This document shows, one piece after another, positions 5,866 to 13,813 of a stretch of 21,087 nt of DNA. The DNA is taken from IMG/VR virus record IMGVR_UViG_3300030061_002041, positions 1 through 21,087 of that record. One strand, 5' to 3'. A program made the translations under genes and the position numbers. The notes under the pieces were generated by a model that made no database searches, was not told where the DNA came from, and saw only the letters and a program-made list of their open reading frames with translations. The stretch is from a virus. How positions within the stretch are numbered: position 1 is the stretch's first letter; the number at the start of each line of letters is the position of its first letter.

Positions 5866-7619
5866 TGAAAAAATTAATATTACCAATACTTATAATACTT
5901 TTACTGCCATTAATATATCAGTCAACACCTACAGAAATATTAAAACTAAAAGTATTTGATTCATTTATAAAAATACCAGAACCATCAGGTAATTTTGTCA
6001 TACTAAACATAACAGAAGAAGATGTAGAGCGTGAAGGTGGCTATCCATTACCTAGAAAAAGATTAGCTGATATACAAATGGAAATTATTGGTAAAGGTGC
6101 TTTAGGAGTTGGTTGGGTTATATCTTTTCCACAAGCAGACAGAATGGGTGGTGATGAAGATTTTGGAAGGTCTTTAGGATATGCACCTTCTGTTATAGCT
6201 ATGTTTGAAGATGGTAAAGGTAATTATCCTAAGCCAACAGGAACTGTAGTGAAAGGTGAAGATAATGGTGGTATAGTATCTTTGGGAGTAAAACAAAACC
6301 TTCCTCTATTAGCAAACAATACGCTAACTGGTTTAGCTATTGCTCCCACCGAAGTTGACCAACTTGTAAGAAGAATACCTCTTTTAGTTAAAACACCTAA
6401 TAATAATTGGATTCCTAGTTTTGGCACACAAATATACAAAGCTTTGTTTGGTGTAAAGACTTACATTATAAAAACCAATAATAATGGTATAGAAGAAATA
6501 TCAATCAGAGGAATACCACCAGTTAAAACAGATAGCCTTGGTCGCAAATGGATTAGTTGGATAGATACAGAACAAACTAATTTAAAAGAAATGGATGTAA
6601 ATGGTAAGTTTGTATTTATTGGAGTTACGGCTAATGGAGTAATGCCACAAGTTGCAACTCCTGTAGGTTTATTAGAACCACATAAAATACAAGCAGCACT
6701 AGCAGAATCAATACTTATACAAGATAGTCCTTATATACCTGATTGGCATCTAGCTGTTGAACTATTAATTTTAGTGATAACAGTAACTTTTGTCTGGTTA
6801 TGTGTAAATATTTTTGGAATGACGCTAGGAATAACATTTACCAGTCTATTATTCTTTTTAACAATATTTATCGGACACTATTTAATACAGCGTGGAATAC
6901 TAATAGATGTAAGTTGGACATTAATTTCACAGTTTATAACAGCATCAATAGGTTTTTATTTAAGATTTAGAGAACAATACAAATTAAGACAACAAATTAA
7001 AAAACAATTTGAACATTATCTTGACCCAAGACAAGTTAAAAAATTACAAGATAATCCAGATTCATTAGTATTAGGTGGTGAAAGAAGATACTGCACATTT
7101 TTATTTACAGATGTAAGAGGTTTTACTGCTATGTCTGAAAAGCTAGAACCAGAAGAAGTAACTAAAATTATGAACAAAGCTTTAACAATACAAGCAGATG
7201 CAGTAAAAGATTATGGAGGTATGGTAGATAAGTATATTGGTGATGCAATGATGGCTATATTTAATGCACCATTAGATTTACCAAACCATGAAACTGCTGC
7301 AGTATTATGTGCAAAAAAAATTCAAGATAAAATTAAACAAGCTAATATTGATGTAGAGATAGGAGTAGGTGTTAATACTGGTTATGCTGTTATTGGTAAC
7401 ATGGGAAGCGAAACAAGATTTGATTATACAGCTATAGGTGATGCCGTTAATCTTGCTGCTAGGTTAGAAAGTTCTACTAAGGAAGTTGGTGAAGATATTG
7501 TTATTGGATATAATACAATTAACGCAAAAAACTTTAATTCTGAAATAATATTAAAAGAATTAAAAAGCATATATGTAAAAGGTAAAGAAAAACCTATACA
7601 AATATATACAATAAATTAA
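5865..7619 (+). CDS. CHASE2-domain class III adenylate cyclase
   Basis: An inner-membrane receptor cyclase of 584 residues, making cAMP from ATP. Residues 4-20 are the first membrane span. About 25-290 form the periplasmic CHASE2 sensor (FDSFIKIPEPSGNFVILNIT, then GKFVFIGVTA at 247-256). Three spans follow (about 296-316, 318-340 and 348-366). The cyclase domain (about 405-584) has every class III key residue: metal ligands Asp416 (FTDVRGFT) and Asp460, and adenine-selecting Lys456 (DKYIGD) and Thr522 (DYTAIGD). Asn529 and Arg533 (NLAARLES) stabilise the transition state. The Lys/Thr pair indicates ATP rather than GTP. FecR/CHASE2-cyclase neighbours are familiar in bacterial genomes, so the FecR protein may be its periplasmic partner. 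Confidence 0.93.
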   Translation: MKKLILPILIILLLPLIYQSTPTEILKLKVFDSFIKIPEPSGNFVILNITEEDVEREGGYPLPRKRLADIQMEIIGKGALGVGWVISFPQADRMGGDEDFGRSLGYAPSVIAMFEDGKGNYPKPTGTVVKGEDNGGIVSLGVKQNLPLLANNTLTGLAIAPTEVDQLVRRIPLLVKTPNNNWIPSFGTQIYKALFGVKTYIIKTNNNGIEEISIRGIPPVKTDSLGRKWISWIDTEQTNLKEMDVNGKFVFIGVTANGVMPQVATPVGLLEPHKIQAALAESILIQDSPYIPDWHLAVELLILVITVTFVWLCVNIFGMTLGITFTSLLFFLTIFIGHYLIQRGILIDVSWTLISQFITASIGFYLRFREQYKLRQQIKKQFEHYLDPRQVKKLQDNPDSLVLGGERRYCTFLFTDVRGFTAMSEKLEPEEVTKIMNKALTIQADAVKDYGGMVDKYIGDAMMAIFNAPLDLPNHETAAVLCAKKIQDKIKQANIDVEIGVGVNTGYAVIGNMGSETRFDYTAIGDAVNLAARLESSTKEVGEDIVIGYNTINAKNFNSEIILKELKSIYVKGKEKPIQIYTIN

Positions 7620-7632
7620 TTTTAGGAGTTTT

Positions 7633-8112
7633 ATGAAAGCAATATTAAAAAACATAGTAGGAGCAGTAGCACCTACAATAGGTTCAGCAATGGGTGGACC
7701 TCTTGGTAATATGGCTATGGGTAAAATAGCAGAAGTTTTAGGTGTATCTAATGACCAAAAATCTGTACAACAAGCAATACAAAATGCTACACCAGAACAG
7801 ATGATGGAGATTAAAAAAGCTGAACAAGAGTTTGAAGTACAAATGAAAGAGCTTGATGTAGATGTATTTAAGCTAGAAGTAGCTGACAAACAACACGCTA
7901 GAGGTATGTTTAGTAAAGATTGGACTGCTAGAATTATAGGCTTATTTACTATAGGTGGATTTATGGGTTATATATTTTTAGTAACTATACAACCACCAGA
8001 ACAAAACAGCGAAGCACTTATTAATTTAGTGCTTGGTTATCTCGGAGGTTTAGCAAGTGCAATTATTTCGTTCTATTTTGGAGCATCTAATACCAGCGAC
8101 AAAAAGGAGTAA
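7633..8112 (+). CDS. Holin of the GTA/3TM type
   Basis: A 159-residue protein with a good ribosome site (AGGAG, 7624-7628). The N-terminus is Gly/Ala-rich (APTIGSAMGGPLGN) and residues 53-90 are a charged helix. The sequence FSKDWTARIIGLFTIGGFMG (93-112) opens the first strong membrane span (about 100-119). The second span is NLVLGYLGGLASAIISFYFG (131-150), followed by SNTSDKKE. This matches the GTA_holin_3TM family (PF11351 as I recall), where a (K/R)xTRP-like motif precedes paired C-terminal spans. It would permeabilise the inner membrane for the endolysin encoded directly downstream. It is the first gene after the curli/cyclase cassette. Confidence 0.7.
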   Translation: MKAILKNIVGAVAPTIGSAMGGPLGNMAMGKIAEVLGVSNDQKSVQQAIQNATPEQMMEIKKAEQEFEVQMKELDVDVFKLEVADKQHARGMFSKDWTARIIGLFTIGGFMGYIFLVTIQPPEQNSEALINLVLGYLGGLASAIISFYFGASNTSDKKE

Positions 8113-8113
8113 T

Positions 8114-8557
8114 ATGAAAATATCACAAGAAGGTTTATCGCTAATTAAAAAGTTTGAGGGTTGTGAGCTTGAAGCTTATCGTTGTGCAGCTAATGTTTTA
8201 ACAATAGGATATGGCTCAACTAAAGGTGTTAAAGAAGGCGATACTATTACACAAGAAGAAGCTGATAGTTTATTGTTACATGAAATGGATGAGTATGAAG
8301 GTTATATAAATGACATGATAAAATCTGATTTAAAACAAAATGAATTTGATTCACTTGTATCATGGGTATTTAATTTAGGTCCATCAAACCTTTCTAGCAG
8401 TACACTTTTGCAAAAATTAAATAATAAAGATTGGGATGATGTGCCATCACAAATTAAAAGATGGAATAAAGCTGGTGGTCAAGTAAAACAAGGTTTAGTA
8501 AGAAGAAGAGAAGCAGAAGCTTTGCTGTTTGAAGGCAAAGAATGGCATGAGGTTTAA
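8114..8557 (+). CDS. Endolysin, GH24 lysozyme (muramidase)
   Basis: A 147-residue T4/P22-type lysozyme cutting the MurNAc-GlcNAc beta-1,4 bond of peptidoglycan. ATG 8114 is chosen over the upstream in-frame ATG 8057 because AGGAG (8105-8109) precedes it and it gives the family N-terminus MKISQEGLSLIKKFEG. The catalytic triad has the P1/P22-type E-8aa-C-5aa-T spacing: Glu15, Cys24 and Thr30 (LTIGYGST). The C-terminal lobe contains NEFDSLVSWVFNLG and VRRREAEALL, both typical. There is no signal peptide or SAR anchor, so it depends on a holin. It starts one base after the holin stop. Confidence 0.93.
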   Translation: MKISQEGLSLIKKFEGCELEAYRCAANVLTIGYGSTKGVKEGDTITQEEADSLLLHEMDEYEGYINDMIKSDLKQNEFDSLVSWVFNLGPSNLSSSTLLQKLNNKDWDDVPSQIKRWNKAGGQVKQGLVRRREAEALLFEGKEWHEV

Positions 8558-8559
8558 AT

Positions 8560-10410
8560 ATGACATTAGCCAAATATGTATTTAGACCAGGTATAAACAA
8601 AGAAGGTACTAATTATAGTAACGAAGGTGGCTGGTTTGACGCAGATAAAGTTAGATTTCGCAAAGGCAGACCTGAAAGAATAGGTGGTTGGCAAAAACAA
8701 AGCACAGATAGTTTTATAGGTACAGCTAGAAAAATATTTGTATATAGAGCATCTAGTGGTACAAACTATATTACTTTAGGTACTCATCAAAAATTTTATG
8801 TATTAGAAGGAAACTCTTATAGTGATGTTACCCCCATACGAGCCACGACTACTAATGGTATTGTTTTTTCTGCTACTGATGGCAGCACTACTATAACTGC
8901 AACTGATGATGCTCATGGTGCTGTTATAGGAGATTTTGTAACTATAAGTGGTGCAGTATCTTTAGGCGGCAATATTACTGCTGCTGTATTAAATCAAGAA
9001 TATCAAATAACTGCAGTACCAAGCGTAGATACATTTACTTTTACAGCTACTGCAACAGCTAATTCTAGTGATAGTGGTAATGGTGGTTCTGGTGCAGATG
9101 CAGCTTATCAAATAAATACAGGTCTTGATGTTTATGTTCGTTCAACAGGTTGGGGTGCAGGAACTTGGGGTGCAAGTACATGGGGTTCTGCAACAAGTTT
9201 ATCTCTTACTAATCAATTAAGATTATGGTCTATAGATAATTTTGGTGATGATGTTGTTTTAAATCCAAGAGCTGGTGGCATTTTTTATTGGGATGAATCA
9301 TCAGGAACTAATACAAGAGCAGTAAATGCAACAAGTTTAAGTAATGCTAGTGATGTTCCAACAGCAGTATTACAAGTTATGGTTTCTGATGTAGATAAAC
9401 ACGCAATAGCTTTTGGATGTAATCCTATAGGTTCTACAACTATTGACCCTTTATTAGTAAGATTTTCAGATACAGAAAGTATTATAGATTGGACACCAAC
9501 TGCAACTAATCAAGCTGGTGGTGTACAACTATCAATGGGCTCTACAATTATAGGTGCACTTAGAACAAGACAAGAAATACTTATTTGGACAGATGCAGGT
9601 ATAGTTTCTATGAGATTTGTAGGAGCACCATTTGTATTTTCATTTAATGAAGTAGCACATGGTCCATCTTTAATATCTCCTAATGCAGCAGTTAATGCTA
9701 ATAATAAAGTTTACTTTATGGATAATGGTGGTTTTTATAGTTATTCAGGTAGTGCTCAAAGATTACCTTGCACAGTATTAGATTATGTTTTAAGTGATTT
9801 AAATCAAACACAATCATTTAAAATATTTGGTGCAGTTAATGATAGTGCTAATGAAATAATGTGGTTCTATCCGTCAGGAAGTAGTTTAGAAGTAGATAAA
9901 TATGTTATGTATAATTATTTAGAAAATGTATGGTCTATTGGCACAACATCAGATAACTTCGTAAGAACTGCTTGGGATTCTGCTTTAATATTAGATAATC
10001 CAATAGCAGCTAGTAAAAACGACAGTACATCTAATAACAATTATATTTTTGCACATGAAATAGGTCATGGAGACGATGGTAGTAATTTTACTGCATATAT
10101 AGAATCAAGCGATTTTGACTTAGACCCAGATGGAGAAAAATTTATAGCAGTAAATAAAATAATTCCTGATGTAGAATTTAGAGACCAACAATCTACATCT
10201 GATGATGTAACTATTACAATTAAAGGTAGAAATTATCCATTAGAAGATTTATCTACTTTATCTACTGTATCAGTTACACCAGCTTCAACATTTACTAATA
10301 CAAGAGCTAGAAGTAGACAATGTGCTATTAGAGTATCTAATTCATCAAATGATTATGGTTGGAGACTTGGTGATTTAAGATTAGATATAAGACCAGATGG
10401 TAAAAGATAA
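8560..10410 (+). CDS. Large beta-rich virion protein (tail/stabilisation-type)
   Basis: A 616-residue protein opening KYVFRPGINKEGTNYSNEGG, then WFDADKVRFRKGRPERIGGW. This N-terminal signature recurs in podovirus structural proteins of marine phages. Residues about 100-170 look like a Gly/Thr/Ser-rich Ig-like insertion. A Trp-rich motif (STGWGAGTWGASTWGS) sits near residue 200, and the rest is beta-propeller-like or beta-rich with few helices. I think it is related to the P22 gp10-type DNA-stabilisation/tail proteins, but that is a similarity of style, not a demonstrated alignment. It follows the endolysin by two bases and opens the virion gene block. Confidence 0.65.
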   Translation: MTLAKYVFRPGINKEGTNYSNEGGWFDADKVRFRKGRPERIGGWQKQSTDSFIGTARKIFVYRASSGTNYITLGTHQKFYVLEGNSYSDVTPIRATTTNGIVFSATDGSTTITATDDAHGAVIGDFVTISGAVSLGGNITAAVLNQEYQITAVPSVDTFTFTATATANSSDSGNGGSGADAAYQINTGLDVYVRSTGWGAGTWGASTWGSATSLSLTNQLRLWSIDNFGDDVVLNPRAGGIFYWDESSGTNTRAVNATSLSNASDVPTAVLQVMVSDVDKHAIAFGCNPIGSTTIDPLLVRFSDTESIIDWTPTATNQAGGVQLSMGSTIIGALRTRQEILIWTDAGIVSMRFVGAPFVFSFNEVAHGPSLISPNAAVNANNKVYFMDNGGFYSYSGSAQRLPCTVLDYVLSDLNQTQSFKIFGAVNDSANEIMWFYPSGSSLEVDKYVMYNYLENVWSIGTTSDNFVRTAWDSALILDNPIAASKNDSTSNNNYIFAHEIGHGDDGSNFTAYIESSDFDLDPDGEKFIAVNKIIPDVEFRDQQSTSDDVTITIKGRNYPLEDLSTLSTVSVTPASTFTNTRARSRQCAIRVSNSSNDYGWRLGDLRLDIRPDGKR

Positions 10411-10613
10411 TGGCAAATCCTAAATCAATAGCATTACCTTTAGCACAGCAAGAATATAGTTCCGCAGATGAGGCAGTTACAAGAAGAATAATGGAACAAG
10501 CAATACAAGATTTAGCTATAGAATTAGACAAACTACAAAAATTACAAAGTGTCGTAGTAAGTAAAGGACTAAAAAGACATCAATTTTTATTAATGGGAAT
10601 GAAACATGGCTGA
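10410..10613 (+). CDS. Small helical phage protein (67 residues)
   Basis: Mostly helical and without a signal or membrane segment: PLAQQEYSSADEAVTRRIME and DLAIELDKLQKLQSVVVSKG. It lies between two virion protein genes, overlapping the upstream gene by one base and the downstream gene by eight. Genes of this size and position are constant in related marine phages and may encode a chaperone, adaptor or minor virion component. There is no direct evidence for any of these. Confidence 0.6.
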   Translation: MANPKSIALPLAQQEYSSADEAVTRRIMEQAIQDLAIELDKLQKLQSVVVSKGLKRHQFLLMGMKHG

Positions 10614-10947
10614 TAATTTAAAAGTATTAGGTCAAGTTGACCCTGCAGCAACAACAACAACTATACTTTACACTTGTCCAAATATGACACAAACGACAGT
10701 TAGTTCTATAGTTGCAGCAAATAGAACAGGGTCTGCAATAACATTTAGATTAAGTGTTCATGTAGCTGGTGCAGGTGCAGACGATAAACAATTTCTTTTT
10801 TATGATAAATCAGTAGCAGCAAATGATTCATTATCAATAGTTTTAGGTATAACATTAAATCAGACAGATGTTGTAAAAGTTTATACAAGTGCAGTAGATA
10901 TGAGTTTTAATATGTTTGGTTGCGAAACCAAAGAGGAAGATAGATAA
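10606..10947 (+). CDS. Small beta-sandwich virion protein, unknown role
   Basis: This encodes 113 residues, dominated by short beta strands separated by Ala/Thr/Gly loops: KVLGQVDPAATTTTILYTCP, SSIVAANRTGSAITFRLSV, FLFYDKSVAANDSLSIVLGI and DVVKVYTSAVDMSFNMFG. The motif order (NRTGSAxTFRLSV, then YDKSVAANDSLSI) is familiar from many tailed-phage genomes. There it is a small predicted structural protein with an immunoglobulin-like fold, often near tail or internal protein genes. It could be a decoration or tail-associated protein. It is probably in the virion, though no proteomic link can be seen here. Confidence 0.65.
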   Translation: MADNLKVLGQVDPAATTTTILYTCPNMTQTTVSSIVAANRTGSAITFRLSVHVAGAGADDKQFLFYDKSVAANDSLSIVLGITLNQTDVVKVYTSAVDMSFNMFGCETKEEDR

Positions 10948-10949
10948 AT

Positions 10950-13337
10950 ATGGATATAAAACAACAAACCAAAAATGTAGCAGCACAAGGTCGTTTTGGC
11001 GATTCTATGTTACTTCATGTAAATCCTGCAGAAGTTAAAGGATTAGCATCTGCTATGCCTATAACAATAAATCCAGATACAGGACAGCCAGAAGCTTTTT
11101 TACCTTTCTTAGCACCTATATTAGGTTCTATGTTGGCTCCTTCGGTTCTTGGAGCAATAGGTGTTACTGGATTATCAGCAGGAGCTATGGCAGGTATAGG
11201 AGCAGGTTTAGCTACTTATGCACAAACAGGTGGCTCTGGAAGTAAAGCATTACTATCAGGTCTTACAGCAGGATTAGGTACAAAAGCTTTAAGTGGTGGT
11301 GCAGAAGCTGCAGTAGGTGCAGATGCAGCAACACAAGCAGCTACAGATGCGGCATTACAAAGTGGAGCAACAGATATAACAATAAAATCAGCAGGACAAA
11401 CAGCAAGTGATGCTGCAATAAAAGCTGCACAAGAAGGCTCTAAGCTTGGTTTTAATCCTTCAGGTAATTTTAGAGGATTTACTCCTGGTGAATCATTTCA
11501 AACTATGTTTAGTAATAGAGGTCTTGATGCAGGTATGCAATCATTAGCAGGAGCAGCAATGACTCCTACTGGTGTGTTAGCAGCAACTACAGCAGGTACT
11601 GGAGCTGTAATGCAATCACAAGATGAATTTGAAGCAATGTTAAGACAAATGAATGTAGATGAAGAAGAACGCAAAAGATTAATGTATGAGAGATACCCTG
11701 AACAAATACCAGTAGCTACAGGTGGTAGCACTAATTTTGCAGATGGTGGTACAACAGGTTATCAAGGAGGTCGTAATGTTTATTCAAGCTTTGACCCAAT
11801 AATGAATATGAATTATGGTGGATTTAATGCTGGTGCTACTAGAGCTCCTAGAGCAAGAGTAACTAATCCAATACCTAGAGGTTTTATGCCTGGTTTTATG
11901 CCTGAGTTTTCTTATTTCCAAAACTTAAATCCTAGTGCAACTGAAATACAAGGAAATAATCAAGGTGGATTTAGACAACCAAGATTACAACCATTATCAC
12001 CTCCAGGTGGATTTAGAAATGAAAATAGATTTATGCCTAGATTTGGTGGATATAACAATCCTTTTATGCAAACACCAAGTTATAGAAGTTTTTATGGTAA
12101 TCCTCAAATGGGTGGCATGATTAATCCATATGCAAGATTTACACAACAGACTATGCAACCATACTTTGCACCACCTCCAGTTTATACACCACCACCTAGA
12201 GATGATTTACCTCCTCCAAGAGATGATGTACCACCATCAGATGGACCTATAGTTCCACCTATTGATGATGGTATAGGTCGTAAAGGTAGAACTAGAAATA
12301 TAGAACCTATTATTCCATCAGATGACTTTGTTACTCGTGGACCTGTAAGAGGACCTATTAATGAACCTATGAATACACCACCTCCTACAATAACAATACC
12401 TATTGAGGGTGGTTCAGATGTAACAATACCTGATTTTAGTAGAATAAATACTCCAATAACTCCTCCTATGATTACAGGTTTAGAGAATAAAGATGCCATG
12501 CGTGGTGAAATGTCTATAGATAGAATAAATGAAGAGCAAAGAATACCTCCAATGATTAATGAAAATCCAGTTACATTGAGCAAGAAGCTTTCATCTACAC
12601 CTCCTGTAACACCTCCTATAACACCTCCAACTCTTCCAACTCCAGCAGCACCTACAGAAGCTACAGAATTTCTAGCTAATACACCTGTGCAAAGACCTCC
12701 TATGCAACCACCTATGTCTATAGGCGGACCAGATGGTGGTAGAGGCAGTATGTTTGGAGCACCTATGTTTGCAGAAGGTGGAGATACTGAATTACCTAAT
12801 GAAGGATTAAAAGCTCTAGCTAAAACAGAAAAAGGTAGAGAAGCTGTAGAAGCAATGGGTTATCAAGAAGGTCAAGATATAAATATTTCTATGCCTACTG
12901 GTCAATCAACAGATATGATGATGCAAGACCCTATAGTTCAAGAAGTTATACAGTTTATTCTTGGTGAAACAGATAATAATGAAATTATAAATGAGTTTAT
13001 TATTAAATATGGTCAAGAACAACTTATGATGTTGAGAGATGTAGTATTAAAACAAGCTGCAGGTAATCCAGATGCACAAACAGAAGGACTAATACAAGGT
13101 GTTGGAAATAGTGGTATGGCAGATGATTTACCTATGAATATAGGTAATAAGGCAATAGCTGCTGTATCACAAGATGAATATATTATTCCAGCAGATGTTG
13201 TATCTATGTTAGGTGATGGTAGTTCTGATGCAGGTTCTAAACAATTAGATGGTATGTTAGATAGAGTTAGAATGGCTAAGACTGGTGGCAAAACACAAGC
13301 TGCACCACTTAATCCAGAAGAGGTATTACCAGCGTGA
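10950..13337 (+). CDS. Large internal/ejection-type virion protein with Pro-rich middle
   Basis: A 795-residue protein. Residues 50-115 are a Gly/Ala-rich hydrophobic region (PFLAPILGSMLAPSVLGAIG, then SAGAMAGIGAGLATY), likely membrane-active. Residues about 260-410 are rich in N, G, F, M and Y, and about 410-620 are strongly Pro-rich (PPPRDDLPPPRDDVPP). The C-terminus has conserved phage blocks FAEGGDTELPNEGLKALA and ISQ-like SQDEYIIPADVVSMLGDGSS, ending in a helix. Such architecture fits internal core or ejection proteins of podoviruses, which cross the host envelope during DNA entry. The SQDEYIIPADVVS segment recurs in similar phage proteins as I recall. It overlaps the next gene by four bases (GTGA). 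Confidence 0.65.
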   Translation: MDIKQQTKNVAAQGRFGDSMLLHVNPAEVKGLASAMPITINPDTGQPEAFLPFLAPILGSMLAPSVLGAIGVTGLSAGAMAGIGAGLATYAQTGGSGSKALLSGLTAGLGTKALSGGAEAAVGADAATQAATDAALQSGATDITIKSAGQTASDAAIKAAQEGSKLGFNPSGNFRGFTPGESFQTMFSNRGLDAGMQSLAGAAMTPTGVLAATTAGTGAVMQSQDEFEAMLRQMNVDEEERKRLMYERYPEQIPVATGGSTNFADGGTTGYQGGRNVYSSFDPIMNMNYGGFNAGATRAPRARVTNPIPRGFMPGFMPEFSYFQNLNPSATEIQGNNQGGFRQPRLQPLSPPGGFRNENRFMPRFGGYNNPFMQTPSYRSFYGNPQMGGMINPYARFTQQTMQPYFAPPPVYTPPPRDDLPPPRDDVPPSDGPIVPPIDDGIGRKGRTRNIEPIIPSDDFVTRGPVRGPINEPMNTPPPTITIPIEGGSDVTIPDFSRINTPITPPMITGLENKDAMRGEMSIDRINEEQRIPPMINENPVTLSKKLSSTPPVTPPITPPTLPTPAAPTEATEFLANTPVQRPPMQPPMSIGGPDGGRGSMFGAPMFAEGGDTELPNEGLKALAKTEKGREAVEAMGYQEGQDINISMPTGQSTDMMMQDPIVQEVIQFILGETDNNEIINEFIIKYGQEQLMMLRDVVLKQAAGNPDAQTEGLIQGVGNSGMADDLPMNIGNKAIAAVSQDEYIIPADVVSMLGDGSSDAGSKQLDGMLDRVRMAKTGGKTQAAPLNPEEVLPA

Positions 13338-13813
13338 ATCAAGTAGCAGAAAAAATAGAATTAGAAGTAGAACATGATTTTGAAATATCACTTGTGCCAG
13401 ATGATAAATTAACTTTAGTTTGGGAACAATGTGAAAAACATTTACATAAATCTTGTAATCGTTCTAATGGTAGAGCATTACCTGAAGATATATTCTATGA
13501 TTGTTTAAATAAACAAGCTTCTTTATGGATTATATTTGATAAAGAAACATTAGATATATTTGGATGTTCTATAACAAAAATAGTTGAATATCCAACTGGA
13601 AAAAGAATGTTAAATATAGACCACATTGGCGGTAAAAAAATGAATGAGTGGATTGATAGAGGTCTACAAGTTATAAATAAATGGGCTAAAAGCAATGAAT
13701 GTGTGGGCATAGAAGGTATTGGTAGAGCAGGTTTTTGGAATTGGATTAAAGATAGAGAAGGCTGGGAAAAAACAGCAATATTTTTTGAATATGAATTTAA
13801 GGAGAATGAATAA
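13334..13813 (+). CDS. GNAT-like acetyltransferase-fold protein
   Basis: A 159-residue protein starting at GTG 13334, four bases inside the preceding gene. The pattern EISLVPDDKLTLVWEQCEKH, SNGRALPEDIFYDCLNKQ, ASLWIIFDKETLDIFGCSIT and then RMLNIDHIGGKKMNEWIDRG fits a compact GNAT-type fold, with central antiparallel strands followed by a helix. Proteins of this kind occur in podoviruses between internal virion protein genes and are usually labelled acetyltransferase or hypothetical. The standard acetyl-CoA loop (Q/RxxGxG/A) is not clear; IEGIGRAGFWNWI is the nearest Gly-containing segment. Catalytic competence is therefore uncertain. Confidence 0.6.
   Translation: MNQVAEKIELEVEHDFEISLVPDDKLTLVWEQCEKHLHKSCNRSNGRALPEDIFYDCLNKQASLWIIFDKETLDIFGCSITKIVEYPTGKRMLNIDHIGGKKMNEWIDRGLQVINKWAKSNECVGIEGIGRAGFWNWIKDREGWEKTAIFFEYEFKENE

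Noticed and set aside
8057-8113. Upstream start for the endolysin giving 19 extra residues
   Set aside because: The extension overlaps the holin, has no signal-peptide character, and ATG 8114 has an ideal AGGAG and the family N-terminus.
12182-13342. Reverse-strand ORFs of 133 and 109 residues opposite the Pro-rich virion gene
   Set aside because: The Gly/Ile/Ser-rich translations mirror the Pro/Asn-rich forward repeats. No ribosome site or independent motif supports them.
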